Shown: positions 7,842 through 16,120 of the stretch, one piece after another
How the letters are laid out: every line of letters starts with the position of its first letter
Position numbering within the stretch: position 1 is the first letter of the stretch
Assembly (NCBI GenBank): GCA_965659595.1
Contig: CBFHWN010000005.1
Coordinates: 1-64,000, forward strand
DNA: 64,000 bases
From: Casp-actino8 sp965659595
Lineage (GTDB): Bacteria > Actinomycetota > Acidimicrobiia > Acidimicrobiales > Ilumatobacteraceae
Direction of reading: 5' to 3'
The notes under the pieces: model-generated
Seen by the model: only the letters and a program-made list of their open reading frames with translations
Database searches by the model: none
What the model was told of the DNA's origin: nothing
Position numbers and translations under genes: made by a program

Positions 7842-8417
7842 CTATCGGTCGGCTCGGCGACTCCTCAACCAGGCGCCGATCCCGCTCGGGGTCGGGCTGG
7901 GCACCGCCTCGGAGTCGTCGGCGACATCCTCCAACACGGTCACCCTGATCCCGCCCACCACGTCGGTGATGAGATTGAAGGTGACTGCGGCGAGAACTGC
8001 CAGACCGGTCAGCCCGACCACGAGGAAGAGGCCGAGAACCCACGCCTGGTGGAAGATCTCGCCGCCTTTGAACTCGAAGGACTCCCAGCCGAAGCTCTCC
8101 ATGAATCGTTCGACGTTGTCGACCGTTCCGGTGGTGTTGGCCACGTTCCAGAGGAGAACACCAGTGATCAAGAGCACGAGGTACAGCACCACGTGGAAGA
8201 GGCCGGCAACCCGTAACACACTCCACGGATCGATGTAGCGAAGGGTTCGGGTGGTGCGGCGCACTCGACGAATACGACGACGAACAATGGGTTCTTTGCG
8301 GGGGGTATCCCCGGACGACGTTGTGACCGCAGTCGTCGACGAGGTGGTGGCAGAGGACTCGTCGTCATCCGGCTGTACGGCCGGCACGATGAAGAACGGA
8401 TCGTCGGTGTCGGCCAC
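7842..8417 (-). CDS. DUF3566 membrane protein
   Basis: 191 residues. The N-terminal third is a Ser/Thr/Asp-rich cytoplasmic tail followed by an Arg-rich stretch (RRRIRRVRRTTRTLRYIDPWS). Two membrane helices follow: VLRVAGLFHVVLYLVLLITGVLLW and WVLGLFLVVGLTGLAVLAAVTFNLITDVVGGI. This matches the actinobacterial family that lies downstream of gyrA (Rv0007 in M. tuberculosis). Function unknown; proximity to gyrase is conserved. It follows the TadE-like gene by 22 bp in the gyrase transcript and is followed by tRNA-Ile. Confidence 0.9.
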   Translation of the reverse strand: MADTDDPFFIVPAVQPDDDESSATTSSTTAVTTSSGDTPRKEPIVRRRIRRVRRTTRTLRYIDPWSVLRVAGLFHVVLYLVLLITGVLLWNVANTTGTVDNVERFMESFGWESFEFKGGEIFHQAWVLGLFLVVGLTGLAVLAAVTFNLITDVVGGIRVTVLEDVADDSEAVPSPTPSGIGAWLRSRRADR

Positions 8418-8439
8418 GTGGTCAGCGTAGAAGATTCCG

Positions 8440-8745
8440 TCACCAGTTGGTGGTCGCTCGCGCCGTCGCCGATGACGTGCCGACGCGTATCTCCACGATC
8501 ACGTCACCCTCGCGTTCGTCCAGCGAGACCACGGTCGCCTGCGTGTCGTGAACGAGTGCCGAGATCACATCGGAGCGATTGGATGCAACGGCGAGAGAGA
8601 CAGCATCGGCCACACCCTGAGCCCGTGCACGATCGGTGACCACATCGGCGACCCGAACCAGTCCCTGGACGGCCAACAACACGACAACCGCCAAGGCGAC
8701 CACCAAGACACCGATCTGACCTGAGTCAGGCCGAGAAGAGGTCAC
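8440..8745 (-). CDS. TadE/TadG-like small secreted/membrane protein
   Basis: 101 residues, GTG start overlapping the gyrA stop by 4 bp (GTGA). The N-terminus DSGQIGVLVVALAVVVLLAVQGLVRVADVV is the single helix with DxGQ/S entry typical of TadE/TadG-like (helicase/secretion neighbourhood) proteins. An Ala-rich helical stretch RARAQGVADAVSLAVAS and a short beta-rich tail follow. It has no pilus genes beside it; the Tad operon is about 37 kb away. Its insertion between gyrA and DUF3566 is unusual. Role unknown. Confidence 0.65.
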   Translation of the reverse strand: MTSSRPDSGQIGVLVVALAVVVLLAVQGLVRVADVVTDRARAQGVADAVSLAVASNRSDVISALVHDTQATVVSLDEREGDVIVEIRVGTSSATARATTNW

Positions 8746-11222
8746 TCTTCGTCGTCGTGGGCGATGATCAGGGCGACTGACGACACCGTTTGGCCGTCTT
8801 CGACCGACATGACCCTCACTCCGGTAGCCGTACGGCCTTGTGAGGAAATACTGCGCACCTGAGTGCGAATGGTCGAACCACCAGAGGTGACGGCCACGAT
8901 CTCATCATCGATGCCGGCCATGAAGGCCGACACCACCATGCCCTTCTTCTCCTTGATCTGGATACCGCGCACTCCCATACCGCCTCGGCCCTGTCGGTTG
9001 AACTTGTCGAGCTGAGTGCGTTTGCCGTACCCGGCTTGGGTGATCATGAGGATCGCCGCTTCGTCTCGCGCAACGTCGACGCTCACAACTTCGTCGCCGA
9101 CACGAAGTTTCATGCCGCGCACACCGGCCGCCGCACGGCCCATGGCTCGTACTTCAGTTTCGGAGAAGCGAATAGTCATACCCGACCGGGCCACGATGAA
9201 GATGTCGTCGGATCCAGACGTCTCGATCACTCGCACCAGCTCGTCACCATCACGCAGATTGAGAGCGATGAAACCGTCGCGTCGAGCTTTGTCGTACTCG
9301 TTGAAGGGCGTCTTCTTGACCACTCCATTTCGAGTAGCGAAGAAGAGGTAGCGCTCAGCAGCGAAATCACGGGTGTCGATGATCGCCTCGATCGTCTCGC
9401 CGGCCTGAAGAGGAAGCAGGTTGACGATCGGGACGCCCTTGGCAGCACGCTCACGTTCCGGAAGTTCGTGCGCGCGCAGTCGATACACCTTGCCGCGATT
9501 CGAGAAGAACAAAAGGTACGCGTGAGCCGTGGTGAAGATGACGTGACGCACGATGTCGTCAGCCTTCAACTTTGCACCGGTCACACCCTTTCCGCCTCGG
9601 CCTTGGGTCTTGAAGTTCGAGGCATGGACGGCCTTCACGTACTGAGCCTCGGTCATCACGACCACGAGTTCAGTGTCGTCGACCAGGTCTTCGAGACTCA
9701 TCTCACCGCTGTCGAGAACGATCGGACATACCCGCGGTGTGGCGAACTCCTCCTTGATGGCCAGAAGTTCGTCCTTGACAACGGTTCGCAACTTCACGTC
9801 GTCGGCCAGGATCGCCTGGAGATCGGCGATGCGCTGAGTGAGTTGGGCGATCTCGGATTCGAGGTCGATGCGCGAGAGACGAGTGAGCTGACGAAGTTGC
9901 ATGTCGAGAATGTCGATCGCCTGCACTTCGGTGAACTCGTAGGGCTTGGCCATCAACTGGTTCTTGGCACTCGGCGCGTCTTCGCTTTCACGGATCAACT
10001 TGATGATCTTGTCGATGACGTTGAGGGCCTTGATACGACCTTCGAGAAGATGAGCACGTCGCTGCGCCTTGTCGAGGCGGAACTGAGTCCGGCGGGTGAG
10101 CACCTCGATCTGATGGCGCAAATACCCATTGATCGCGTCGACCAACGCGAGCTGACGCGGTACGCCGTCGACCAGAGCCACCATGTTCACGCCGAAGCTG
10201 GTCTGCAACTGCGTGAGCTTGTAGAGGTTGTTGAGCACGACATTGGCATTCGCATCGCGCTTCAGGGTGATCTGCAGGTTGGTCTTGCCGCCCGACGAGC
10301 CGTCGTTCACGTCTGCGATACCGTCGATGTCACCGGCGTCGACAAGTTCTTGAATGCGTCCGGCGATGGCCGAGCAGCTCGTCTGATAAGGAAGCTCGGT
10401 GACCACGATCTGCATCGCACCGCGCTTCGATTCCTCGATGGTGGCAGTGGCGCGCATCTTCACACTGCCGCGACCGGTGCGATAGGCGTCGATGATGCCG
10501 GCGCGTCCAAGGATCGAACCCCCGGTCGGGAAGTCGGGTCCCTTGACGAACTCCATCAGATCGTCGGTCGTGGCATCGGGGGTGAACAGGACGTGCACAC
10601 ACGCGTCGATCACTTCACCGAGGTTGTGTGGCGGAATGTTGGTGGCCATTCCGACGGCAATGCCCTGGCTGCCATTGACGAGCAAGTTGGGGAAACGCGC
10701 CGGAAGGACGGTGGGTTCTTCACGGCTCCCGTCGTAGGTGGCGACCATGTCGACTGTGTCTTCGTCGATGTCGGCGAGCAACTGCATGGCGAGCGGATGC
10801 AAGCGACACTCGGTGTAGCGGCTGGCCGCCGGACCGAAGTCGGGCGACCCGTAGTTTCCGTGGAAGTCGATGAGTGGGTGACGCAGCGAAAACGGCTGAG
10901 CCATACGCACCAATGCGTCGTAGATAGCGCTGTCACCGTGCGGGTGATACTTGGCCATCGTGTCACCCGAGACACGGGCCGACTTCACGAACGGACGATC
11001 AGGACGGAAACCCTGTTCCTCCATGTCCCAGATGATGCGACGGTGAACGGGCTTCAATCCGTCGCGCACGTCGGGAAGGGCGCGAGCCATGATGACTGAC
11101 ATGGCGTAGTCGAGGAACGATCGTTCCATCTCGTCCTGCAACGCCACGGGCTGAACGGGAACGATTGGCTCCTCGGGGGTCGCGTCGTCGGCGGGGGGTG
11201 GTGGTGTCTTCTTGGAAGCCAT
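8742..11222 (-). CDS. gyrA: DNA gyrase subunit A
   Basis: 826 residues. After a Pro/Ala-rich leader come the conserved breakage-reunion domain and active-site segment GPAASRYTECRL (catalytic Tyr136). The quinolone-resistance region reads HPHGDSAIYDALVRMAQPFSL, with Ser98 and Asp102 at the positions matching E. coli Ser83 and Asp87. M. tuberculosis has Ala at the first of these. The C-terminal beta-pinwheel repeats follow, including the GyrA box QGRGGKG (about residue 535) and later QGRGGMG. With GyrB it introduces negative supercoils. The ATG overlaps the gyrB stop (ATGA). Confidence 0.98.
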   Translation of the reverse strand: MASKKTPPPPADDATPEEPIVPVQPVALQDEMERSFLDYAMSVIMARALPDVRDGLKPVHRRIIWDMEEQGFRPDRPFVKSARVSGDTMAKYHPHGDSAIYDALVRMAQPFSLRHPLIDFHGNYGSPDFGPAASRYTECRLHPLAMQLLADIDEDTVDMVATYDGSREEPTVLPARFPNLLVNGSQGIAVGMATNIPPHNLGEVIDACVHVLFTPDATTDDLMEFVKGPDFPTGGSILGRAGIIDAYRTGRGSVKMRATATIEESKRGAMQIVVTELPYQTSCSAIAGRIQELVDAGDIDGIADVNDGSSGGKTNLQITLKRDANANVVLNNLYKLTQLQTSFGVNMVALVDGVPRQLALVDAINGYLRHQIEVLTRRTQFRLDKAQRRAHLLEGRIKALNVIDKIIKLIRESEDAPSAKNQLMAKPYEFTEVQAIDILDMQLRQLTRLSRIDLESEIAQLTQRIADLQAILADDVKLRTVVKDELLAIKEEFATPRVCPIVLDSGEMSLEDLVDDTELVVVMTEAQYVKAVHASNFKTQGRGGKGVTGAKLKADDIVRHVIFTTAHAYLLFFSNRGKVYRLRAHELPERERAAKGVPIVNLLPLQAGETIEAIIDTRDFAAERYLFFATRNGVVKKTPFNEYDKARRDGFIALNLRDGDELVRVIETSGSDDIFIVARSGMTIRFSETEVRAMGRAAAGVRGMKLRVGDEVVSVDVARDEAAILMITQAGYGKRTQLDKFNRQGRGGMGVRGIQIKEKKGMVVSAFMAGIDDEIVAVTSGGSTIRTQVRSISSQGRTATGVRVMSVEDGQTVSSVALIIAHDDEE

Positions 11223-13174
11223 CAGATATCGAGGAACCTCACGTCTTTGGCGTTGGTCTGAATGAAGTGCTTGCGACTCTCGACGTCATCACCCATGAGG
11301 ACACCCATGATCTCGTCGGCGAGGGCCGCCTCCTCCACGGTGACTTGCAGAAGAGTGCGCGTTTCGGCCGACATGGTGGTGGACCGAAGTTCTTCCCAGT
11401 CCATTTCGCCGAGGCCCTTCAGACGCTGGAACTCCTTCTTGTGGTTCGGATGTTCCTCGAGGAAGCGTGCCTTGGCGATGTCGTCCTTCAGGTAGATCTT
11501 CTCCTTGCCGATCTCGGTGGAGTACAGCGGGGGCTGCGCGATGTACACGTAGCCGGCTTCCACGAGCGGGCGCATCTGACGGAAGAAGAACGTGAGCAAC
11601 AGCGTGCGAATGTGGCTGCCGTCGACGTCGGCGTCGGCGAGAATGATGATCTTGTGGTAGCGCGATTTCGTGGCGTCGAACTCGTCGCCCACACCGCCAC
11701 CGATCGCTGTCACCAATGCGGTGACTTCGGCGTTCTTCAACATCTTGTCGAGACGGGCTCGCTCGACGTTCAAAATCTTGCCGCGAATGGGAAGGATTGC
11801 CTGAGTGCGCGGATCACGCGCGTCGAGAGCTGTACCACCAGCTGAGTCGCCTTCGACGATGAAAATTTCGCTCTCTTCGGGATTGCCGCTCGTGCAGTCC
11901 TTCAACTTGTCAGGCATTCCCGCGCCACTGAGCGCGGTCTTTCGACGAACCGCGTTACGAGCGTTCTTGGCCGCGACTCGCGCCTGGGCCGCGGCTTGCG
12001 CCTTCTTCACGACCTTGTTGGCCTCGGTCGGGTTCTCGTCGAGCCATTCGCTCAGTCGTTCGTTGGTGGCTTTCTGGACGAACGAGCGCATGGAGACGTT
12101 GCCCAACTTGGCTTTCGTCTGACCTTCGAACTGCGGTTCCGACAACTTGACCGACACGATGGCCGTGATTCCTTCTCGAATGTCTTCACCAAGGAGGTTG
12201 TCGTCCTTTTCCTTCAAGAGACCGCGGGAGCGCGCGTACTTATTGACCACGCTCGTGAGAGCCGTCTTGAAACCTTCGACGTGCATTCCGCCTTCGGTCG
12301 TGCTGATTCCATTGGCGTAACCGTGGATTCCTTCGTGGTAGCCGGTGTTCCACTGCATTGCGATGTCGAGGGTCTGACCCTCCTCTTCGTCTTCGTAGTG
12401 CGCCACCTTGTTGAAGAGTGCTTCCTTCGACTGATTGAGGTGCTTCACGAAGTCGACGATGCCGCCTTTGTACTGGAACGTCACGTCTTGTTCCTTGCCC
12501 GGGCGTTCGTCCTTGAAGACGATCTCGAGACCGCGGTTCAAAAAGGCCATGGTCTGTAGACGTTCGAGCACTGTGCGCGCCACGAACTCCGTTCCTTCCG
12601 ACGCGAAGATGGTGGCGTCGGGCCAGAACGACACACTCGTGCCCGTTGAACGACCCCGAGCTGGAGTGGCACCGGTGGATGCCAACTTGCCGTGGGGCTT
12701 CCCGCCGTTCTTGAACTCCTGCTCGTATCTCTTGCCGTCACGGTCGATGGCGATCGTGAGCCGACTCGAGAGGGCGTTCACCACCGACACGCCCACACCG
12801 TGCAGACCTCCGGACACCTTGTATCCCTCGCCACCGAACTTGCCACCGGCGTGCAACACGGTGAGGACGACCTCGGCTGCACTCTTTCCTTTGTGCGGAC
12901 CGGACGGATACGGGTCGACTGGGATACCACGACCGTTGTCGTCGACACGGCAGCCGCCACCGGCCAGGAGCGTCACGCCGATACGAGTACAGAATCCGGC
13001 CATGGCCTCGTCGACCGAGTTGTCGACGACTTCCCAAATGAGGTGATGGAGTCCGGCCAGACCCGTGGAGCCGATGTACATACCGGGGCGCTTGCGCACC
13101 GGATCCAACCCCTCGAGAACCTGGATGTCTTTGGCGCCGTAGTCGGCAGCGGGGGTCGCGTTTTTGCTGGTCAC
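11222..13174 (-). CDS. gyrB: DNA gyrase subunit B
   Basis: 650 residues, GTG start with GAGGT upstream. The GHKL ATPase motifs are visible: WEVVDNSVDEA, VDDNGRGIPVD and SGGLHGVGVSVVNALS. The transducer domain follows, then the TOPRIM metal-binding region with VEGDSAGG (about 440), DADVDGSHIRTLLLTFFFR and the C-terminal GLGEMD. Length and order match the typical actinobacterial GyrB. It heads the gyrB-gyrA-TadE-like-DUF3566 group. The 184-bp gap to the DUF721 gene upstream must hold its promoter, although I could not pick out a convincing -10. Confidence 0.98.
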   Translation of the reverse strand: MTSKNATPAADYGAKDIQVLEGLDPVRKRPGMYIGSTGLAGLHHLIWEVVDNSVDEAMAGFCTRIGVTLLAGGGCRVDDNGRGIPVDPYPSGPHKGKSAAEVVLTVLHAGGKFGGEGYKVSGGLHGVGVSVVNALSSRLTIAIDRDGKRYEQEFKNGGKPHGKLASTGATPARGRSTGTSVSFWPDATIFASEGTEFVARTVLERLQTMAFLNRGLEIVFKDERPGKEQDVTFQYKGGIVDFVKHLNQSKEALFNKVAHYEDEEEGQTLDIAMQWNTGYHEGIHGYANGISTTEGGMHVEGFKTALTSVVNKYARSRGLLKEKDDNLLGEDIREGITAIVSVKLSEPQFEGQTKAKLGNVSMRSFVQKATNERLSEWLDENPTEANKVVKKAQAAAQARVAAKNARNAVRRKTALSGAGMPDKLKDCTSGNPEESEIFIVEGDSAGGTALDARDPRTQAILPIRGKILNVERARLDKMLKNAEVTALVTAIGGGVGDEFDATKSRYHKIIILADADVDGSHIRTLLLTFFFRQMRPLVEAGYVYIAQPPLYSTEIGKEKIYLKDDIAKARFLEEHPNHKKEFQRLKGLGEMDWEELRSTTMSAETRTLLQVTVEEAALADEIMGVLMGDDVESRKHFIQTNAKDVRFLDI

Positions 13175-13358
13175 GGATACCTCGAGAGTGGGGATGACGG
13201 GTGGTCGGAACTGTGAGCCACAGGGGCCGACATGAGGCGATCAACACGTCGTAGCAACGTCGAAAATCCTACCTCATCCGAGGCTCGAAATCGTGGCAAA
13301 ACAGGCACTCTGAGCAGGGAAAACGTACTCCTGTTCGGGGTCCGTATTCCGGGTCGAT

Positions 13359-13658
13359 TCAGCGGCGTCGAGCGACCGTGATCTCGAGCCGTTCGACGGC
13401 CATTCCACCCCCGGCCCGGAGGCGCTCGATCACCTCGGAATGAAGGATCTTCAGCTGAGTTGCCCAGGCCGGGTCGTCGACTTCCACCACCAGGACACCC
13501 TCGTCGAGCTTCAGGGGCCGACAGTGGGCCGCCACCTGATCTCCAACCAGTTCGGTCCACCGGGAGAAAACGGTGACCGTCGTCGCCCGGTCGCCACCTT
13601 TCAGCGAGGTGAGAAGCCGATCCATCGACTCCGACAAAGGGCGCGGTTCGGAGCTCAT
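13359..13658 (-). CDS. DUF721 (DciA-like) protein
   Basis: 99 residues, ATG overlapping the recF stop by 4 bp. The conserved DUF721 core is visible: WTELVGDQVAAHCRPLKLDEGVLVVEVDDPAWATQLKIL. DUF721 proteins between recF and gyrB in actinobacteria belong to the DciA family, which loads or controls the replicative helicase DnaB in bacteria lacking DnaC/DnaI. The assignment to helicase loading rests on family knowledge; the position beside dnaN-recF in the origin supports it. Confidence 0.88.
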   Translation of the reverse strand: MSSEPRPLSESMDRLLTSLKGGDRATTVTVFSRWTELVGDQVAAHCRPLKLDEGVLVVEVDDPAWATQLKILHSEVIERLRAGGGMAVERLEITVARRR

Positions 13659-14734
13659 GACACCACCGATCCGGCGTCGATTCGAAGAACCTGGTCCGGG
13701 CGGGCCGCCTCAGGGAGAGGGCTAGCCGTGGTGATGACCACTTGACCGTCTGGCAAGTGATCGAGAAGGGCCTGGCACCGCTCGGGGTCGAGTTCGCTCA
13801 ATACATCGTCCAGGACGAGGAGCGGCGTCATATCGGTGGTCTCGGCCACCAGCCGGTGAGCAGCGAGACGCATGGCGAGGGCCAAGGATCTCATCTCCCC
13901 CTGGCTGGCGTGGGTGCGAGCCGGCATGGCGCCGATCGACAACTCGAGATCGTCTCGATGCGGCCCGACGGTCGACACTCCCCGCCGCACGTCGTCGTGA
14001 CGGGCGGTCGCCAAAGCCGCCTTCATTCCCGACCGCCGCCAGTCGGGTTCGTAGCGCAATCCGATCGCCAACACGTCGCCAGCGATCCGGTGATACGCCT
14101 CCTCGACCCGTGGCTGGAGTCGCCCCACCAAGGTTGCCCGCACCTGACCCACTTCGTCAGCAACCGTCGCCAGACGTTCGTCCCACACGTCGAGTGAGAA
14201 GGCGATGTCGTCGGTCAGACGACCACCACATTGCTTGAGTAAAGTGTTGCGTTGTTTCAACGCACGCTCGAGATCGAGACGAAGGGCGTCGTGTTTCACG
14301 GCGAGCGACACAGCGGTGTCGTCGAGATACCGGCGTCGTTCGGCGGGTGAACCCTTCACCAACTCGAGATCGTCCGGTGAAAACACCGTGACGCGCACGA
14401 CGCCGAGAAGGTCACGGGTGCGAGGAAGACGCTGCCGATTCACCTGAGCCGTGATGCGACCCTGCCGCGGAATAGCGATTTCGACCAGAGCGTCGCGTCC
14501 GTCGGAATACCTGATGGTGGCGCGCACGAAAGCCTCATCGGCGCCATTGCGCACGAGAACAGCCGGGGGAACGTTGCGAAAACTCTCGAGCATTGCCAAA
14601 AAGGCCATCGATTCGGCAACGTTCGTCTTTCCTTGAGCGTTGCGACCCACGATCGCCGTCACTCCCGGATGCAAGTCGAACGTGGCTCGCTCGTAATTAC
14701 GGAAGTCGACGAGCTCGAGTCGCTCGACGTACAT
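13655..14734 (-). CDS. recF: DNA replication and repair protein RecF
   Basis: 359 residues. The N-terminus YVERLELVDFRNYERATFDLHPGVTAIVGRNAQGKTNVAESM carries the family signature and Walker A (GRNAQGKTN). The C-terminal part has the ABC-type signature SQGEMRSLALAMRLA and Walker B LLVLDDVLSELD. RecF binds gaps with RecO/RecR to load RecA. The ATG overlaps the dnaN stop and the 3' end overlaps DUF721, giving the standard dnaN-recF-DUF721 cluster. Confidence 0.97.
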   Translation of the reverse strand: MYVERLELVDFRNYERATFDLHPGVTAIVGRNAQGKTNVAESMAFLAMLESFRNVPPAVLVRNGADEAFVRATIRYSDGRDALVEIAIPRQGRITAQVNRQRLPRTRDLLGVVRVTVFSPDDLELVKGSPAERRRYLDDTAVSLAVKHDALRLDLERALKQRNTLLKQCGGRLTDDIAFSLDVWDERLATVADEVGQVRATLVGRLQPRVEEAYHRIAGDVLAIGLRYEPDWRRSGMKAALATARHDDVRRGVSTVGPHRDDLELSIGAMPARTHASQGEMRSLALAMRLAAHRLVAETTDMTPLLVLDDVLSELDPERCQALLDHLPDGQVVITTASPLPEAARPDQVLRIDAGSVVS

Positions 14735-15840
14735 CAGGAACGCAAAGGCATGAGCAGGTACGTGTAGTCGGCCTTCGAGGCATCACCGTCGACGACCGGA
14801 CGAATGACCGCCAACTTGCCGGGTTCGCTCGTCTGAATCGACACACTTTCGGTCGAGCATGCGTCGATGCCAGCGGCCAAAAGTTCGTTGTTGAACGACA
14901 TCTCGATCTCGTTGCCGATGAGTTCAGCCTCGATATTCTCGACTGCCTCACCACTGTCCTGACTGATCATGCGAAGTGTCACGCCGTCGGCATCCATGCG
15001 GATCCGCAACGGTGTGCCGATCGGATCACGGGCCACCAACTTCACTCGACGGATGGCGTCGAGAAGCGCCTCTCGGCCAATGACCAGTTGATTGGGCGGA
15101 CTGGGCGGGATGAGGCGCTGATAGTCAGCGAACGTTCCCGATATGAGACGGGTGACGAGACGCATATTGCCCACCGCGAATGTTGCGTCGTTCTCGGTGA
15201 TATCGATCGACACGTTCTCGGAACTGCCAAGGAGCCGTTGCAGTTCTCCGAGTGCTCGCGCCGGAACCACGAAACGCGATCCATCGGGGAGCACCGCAGC
15301 TGAGATGTCACGAATCGCAAGGCGATACGAGTCCGTGGCCACCAGACGAAGTACACCGTCGACGCTCGTCACGAGCACACCGGTGAGAACACCTCGTGCG
15401 TCGTCGGTACTGGCCGCCCGCACAACCTGCTTCAAAGCCTCCGACAGCTCGGCAGCCGGCACACTCACGCCGCTCCCGACCGAACCAGTCCACTTCGGGA
15501 AATCACCTTCGGCTCCGACCGGAACCGTGAAGTTCACCCGACCAGCCGAGATGAGGACCTTGTCGCCGGAAAGTTCGATCTCGACAGCACCTGATGGGAG
15601 TGACCTGACAACTTCGCTCGCCAACTTGGCTGGAACGAGCGCCACCCCATCGGATCCGCCGGCCACTTCGACGGCCGCTTCGATGGTGAGATCACCATCG
15701 GTGCCAGTCACACGAAGTTGGGAACCTGCCAGCACCAGACGCAAACACGACAACGTTGGATTGGTGGCTCGTCCGGTGGCCGCTCGACTGCTGGCCCCGA
15801 AGGCCTCGGCTAGAACGTCTCGTTCACAACGGAACTTCAC
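14734..15840 (-). CDS. dnaN: DNA polymerase III sliding clamp, beta subunit
   Basis: 368 residues, GTG start with GGAGGAATAAGTC in front. The three-fold repeated clamp fold is recognisable. The N-terminus is MKFRCERDVLAEAF with TNPTLSCLRLVLAGSQLRVTGTDGDLTIE, and the C-terminus ends YLLMPLRS with the conserved MP-R motif. It lies directly beside oriC and reads away from it. Downstream recF overlaps by one base of the stop/start pair. Confidence 0.98.
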   Translation of the reverse strand: MKFRCERDVLAEAFGASSRAATGRATNPTLSCLRLVLAGSQLRVTGTDGDLTIEAAVEVAGGSDGVALVPAKLASEVVRSLPSGAVEIELSGDKVLISAGRVNFTVPVGAEGDFPKWTGSVGSGVSVPAAELSEALKQVVRAASTDDARGVLTGVLVTSVDGVLRLVATDSYRLAIRDISAAVLPDGSRFVVPARALGELQRLLGSSENVSIDITENDATFAVGNMRLVTRLISGTFADYQRLIPPSPPNQLVIGREALLDAIRRVKLVARDPIGTPLRIRMDADGVTLRMISQDSGEAVENIEAELIGNEIEMSFNNELLAAGIDACSTESVSIQTSEPGKLAVIRPVVDGDASKADYTYLLMPLRS

Positions 15841-16120
15841 GACTTATTCCTCCCGCTGACGACCGACAAGTGTTCCGAAACCCTCGGAGTTGTCATCATC
15901 ATCTCATGATGTTTCGAACCAATAGAAGTAATAACACCTGTGGATTGTGGACGACGGGTGATTCGTCCTGCGTGACATCTGTTTCTTGGCGCGCGACGTT
16001 GTCCACATGGATCCACAAGGAGCGGCGTTCTGACCAGCGCGTCCGTGGACAACTCGACGTTGTGCACAGCGCGACCCACCTCGTGACCACAGCCCGTCCA
16101 CATCTCTGTCCCCAACCCTC
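15841..16120. other. oriC: Chromosomal replication origin oriC (dnaA-dnaN intergenic region)
   Basis: 280 bp without a gene between dnaA and dnaN. It contains seven matches or near matches to the actinobacterial DnaA box TTGTCCACA or its variant TTATCCACA. On the minus strand: 15939-15947, 15946-15954 and 16044-16052. On the plus strand: 15999-16007 (perfect TTGTCCACA), 16009-16017 (GGATCCACA), 16060-16068 (TTGTGCACA) and 16094-16102 (CCGTCCACA). The boxes at 15999 and 16009 are one helical turn apart. On the dnaN side the AT-richer stretch 15893-15938 is the best candidate for the unwinding element. The location matches Mycobacterium and Streptomyces origins. Confidence 0.93.

Noticed and set aside
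9036..11099. A 687-codon open frame antisense to gyrA, and similar long antisense frames opposite clpC, gyrB and other genes
   Set aside because: These are mirror frames produced by high-GC codon usage; their composition is poor and no motif is visible, while the opposite strand encodes well-known proteins.
8746..13174. Possible inteins in gyrA, gyrB or dnaB
   Set aside because: All three proteins have normal length and continuous motifs.
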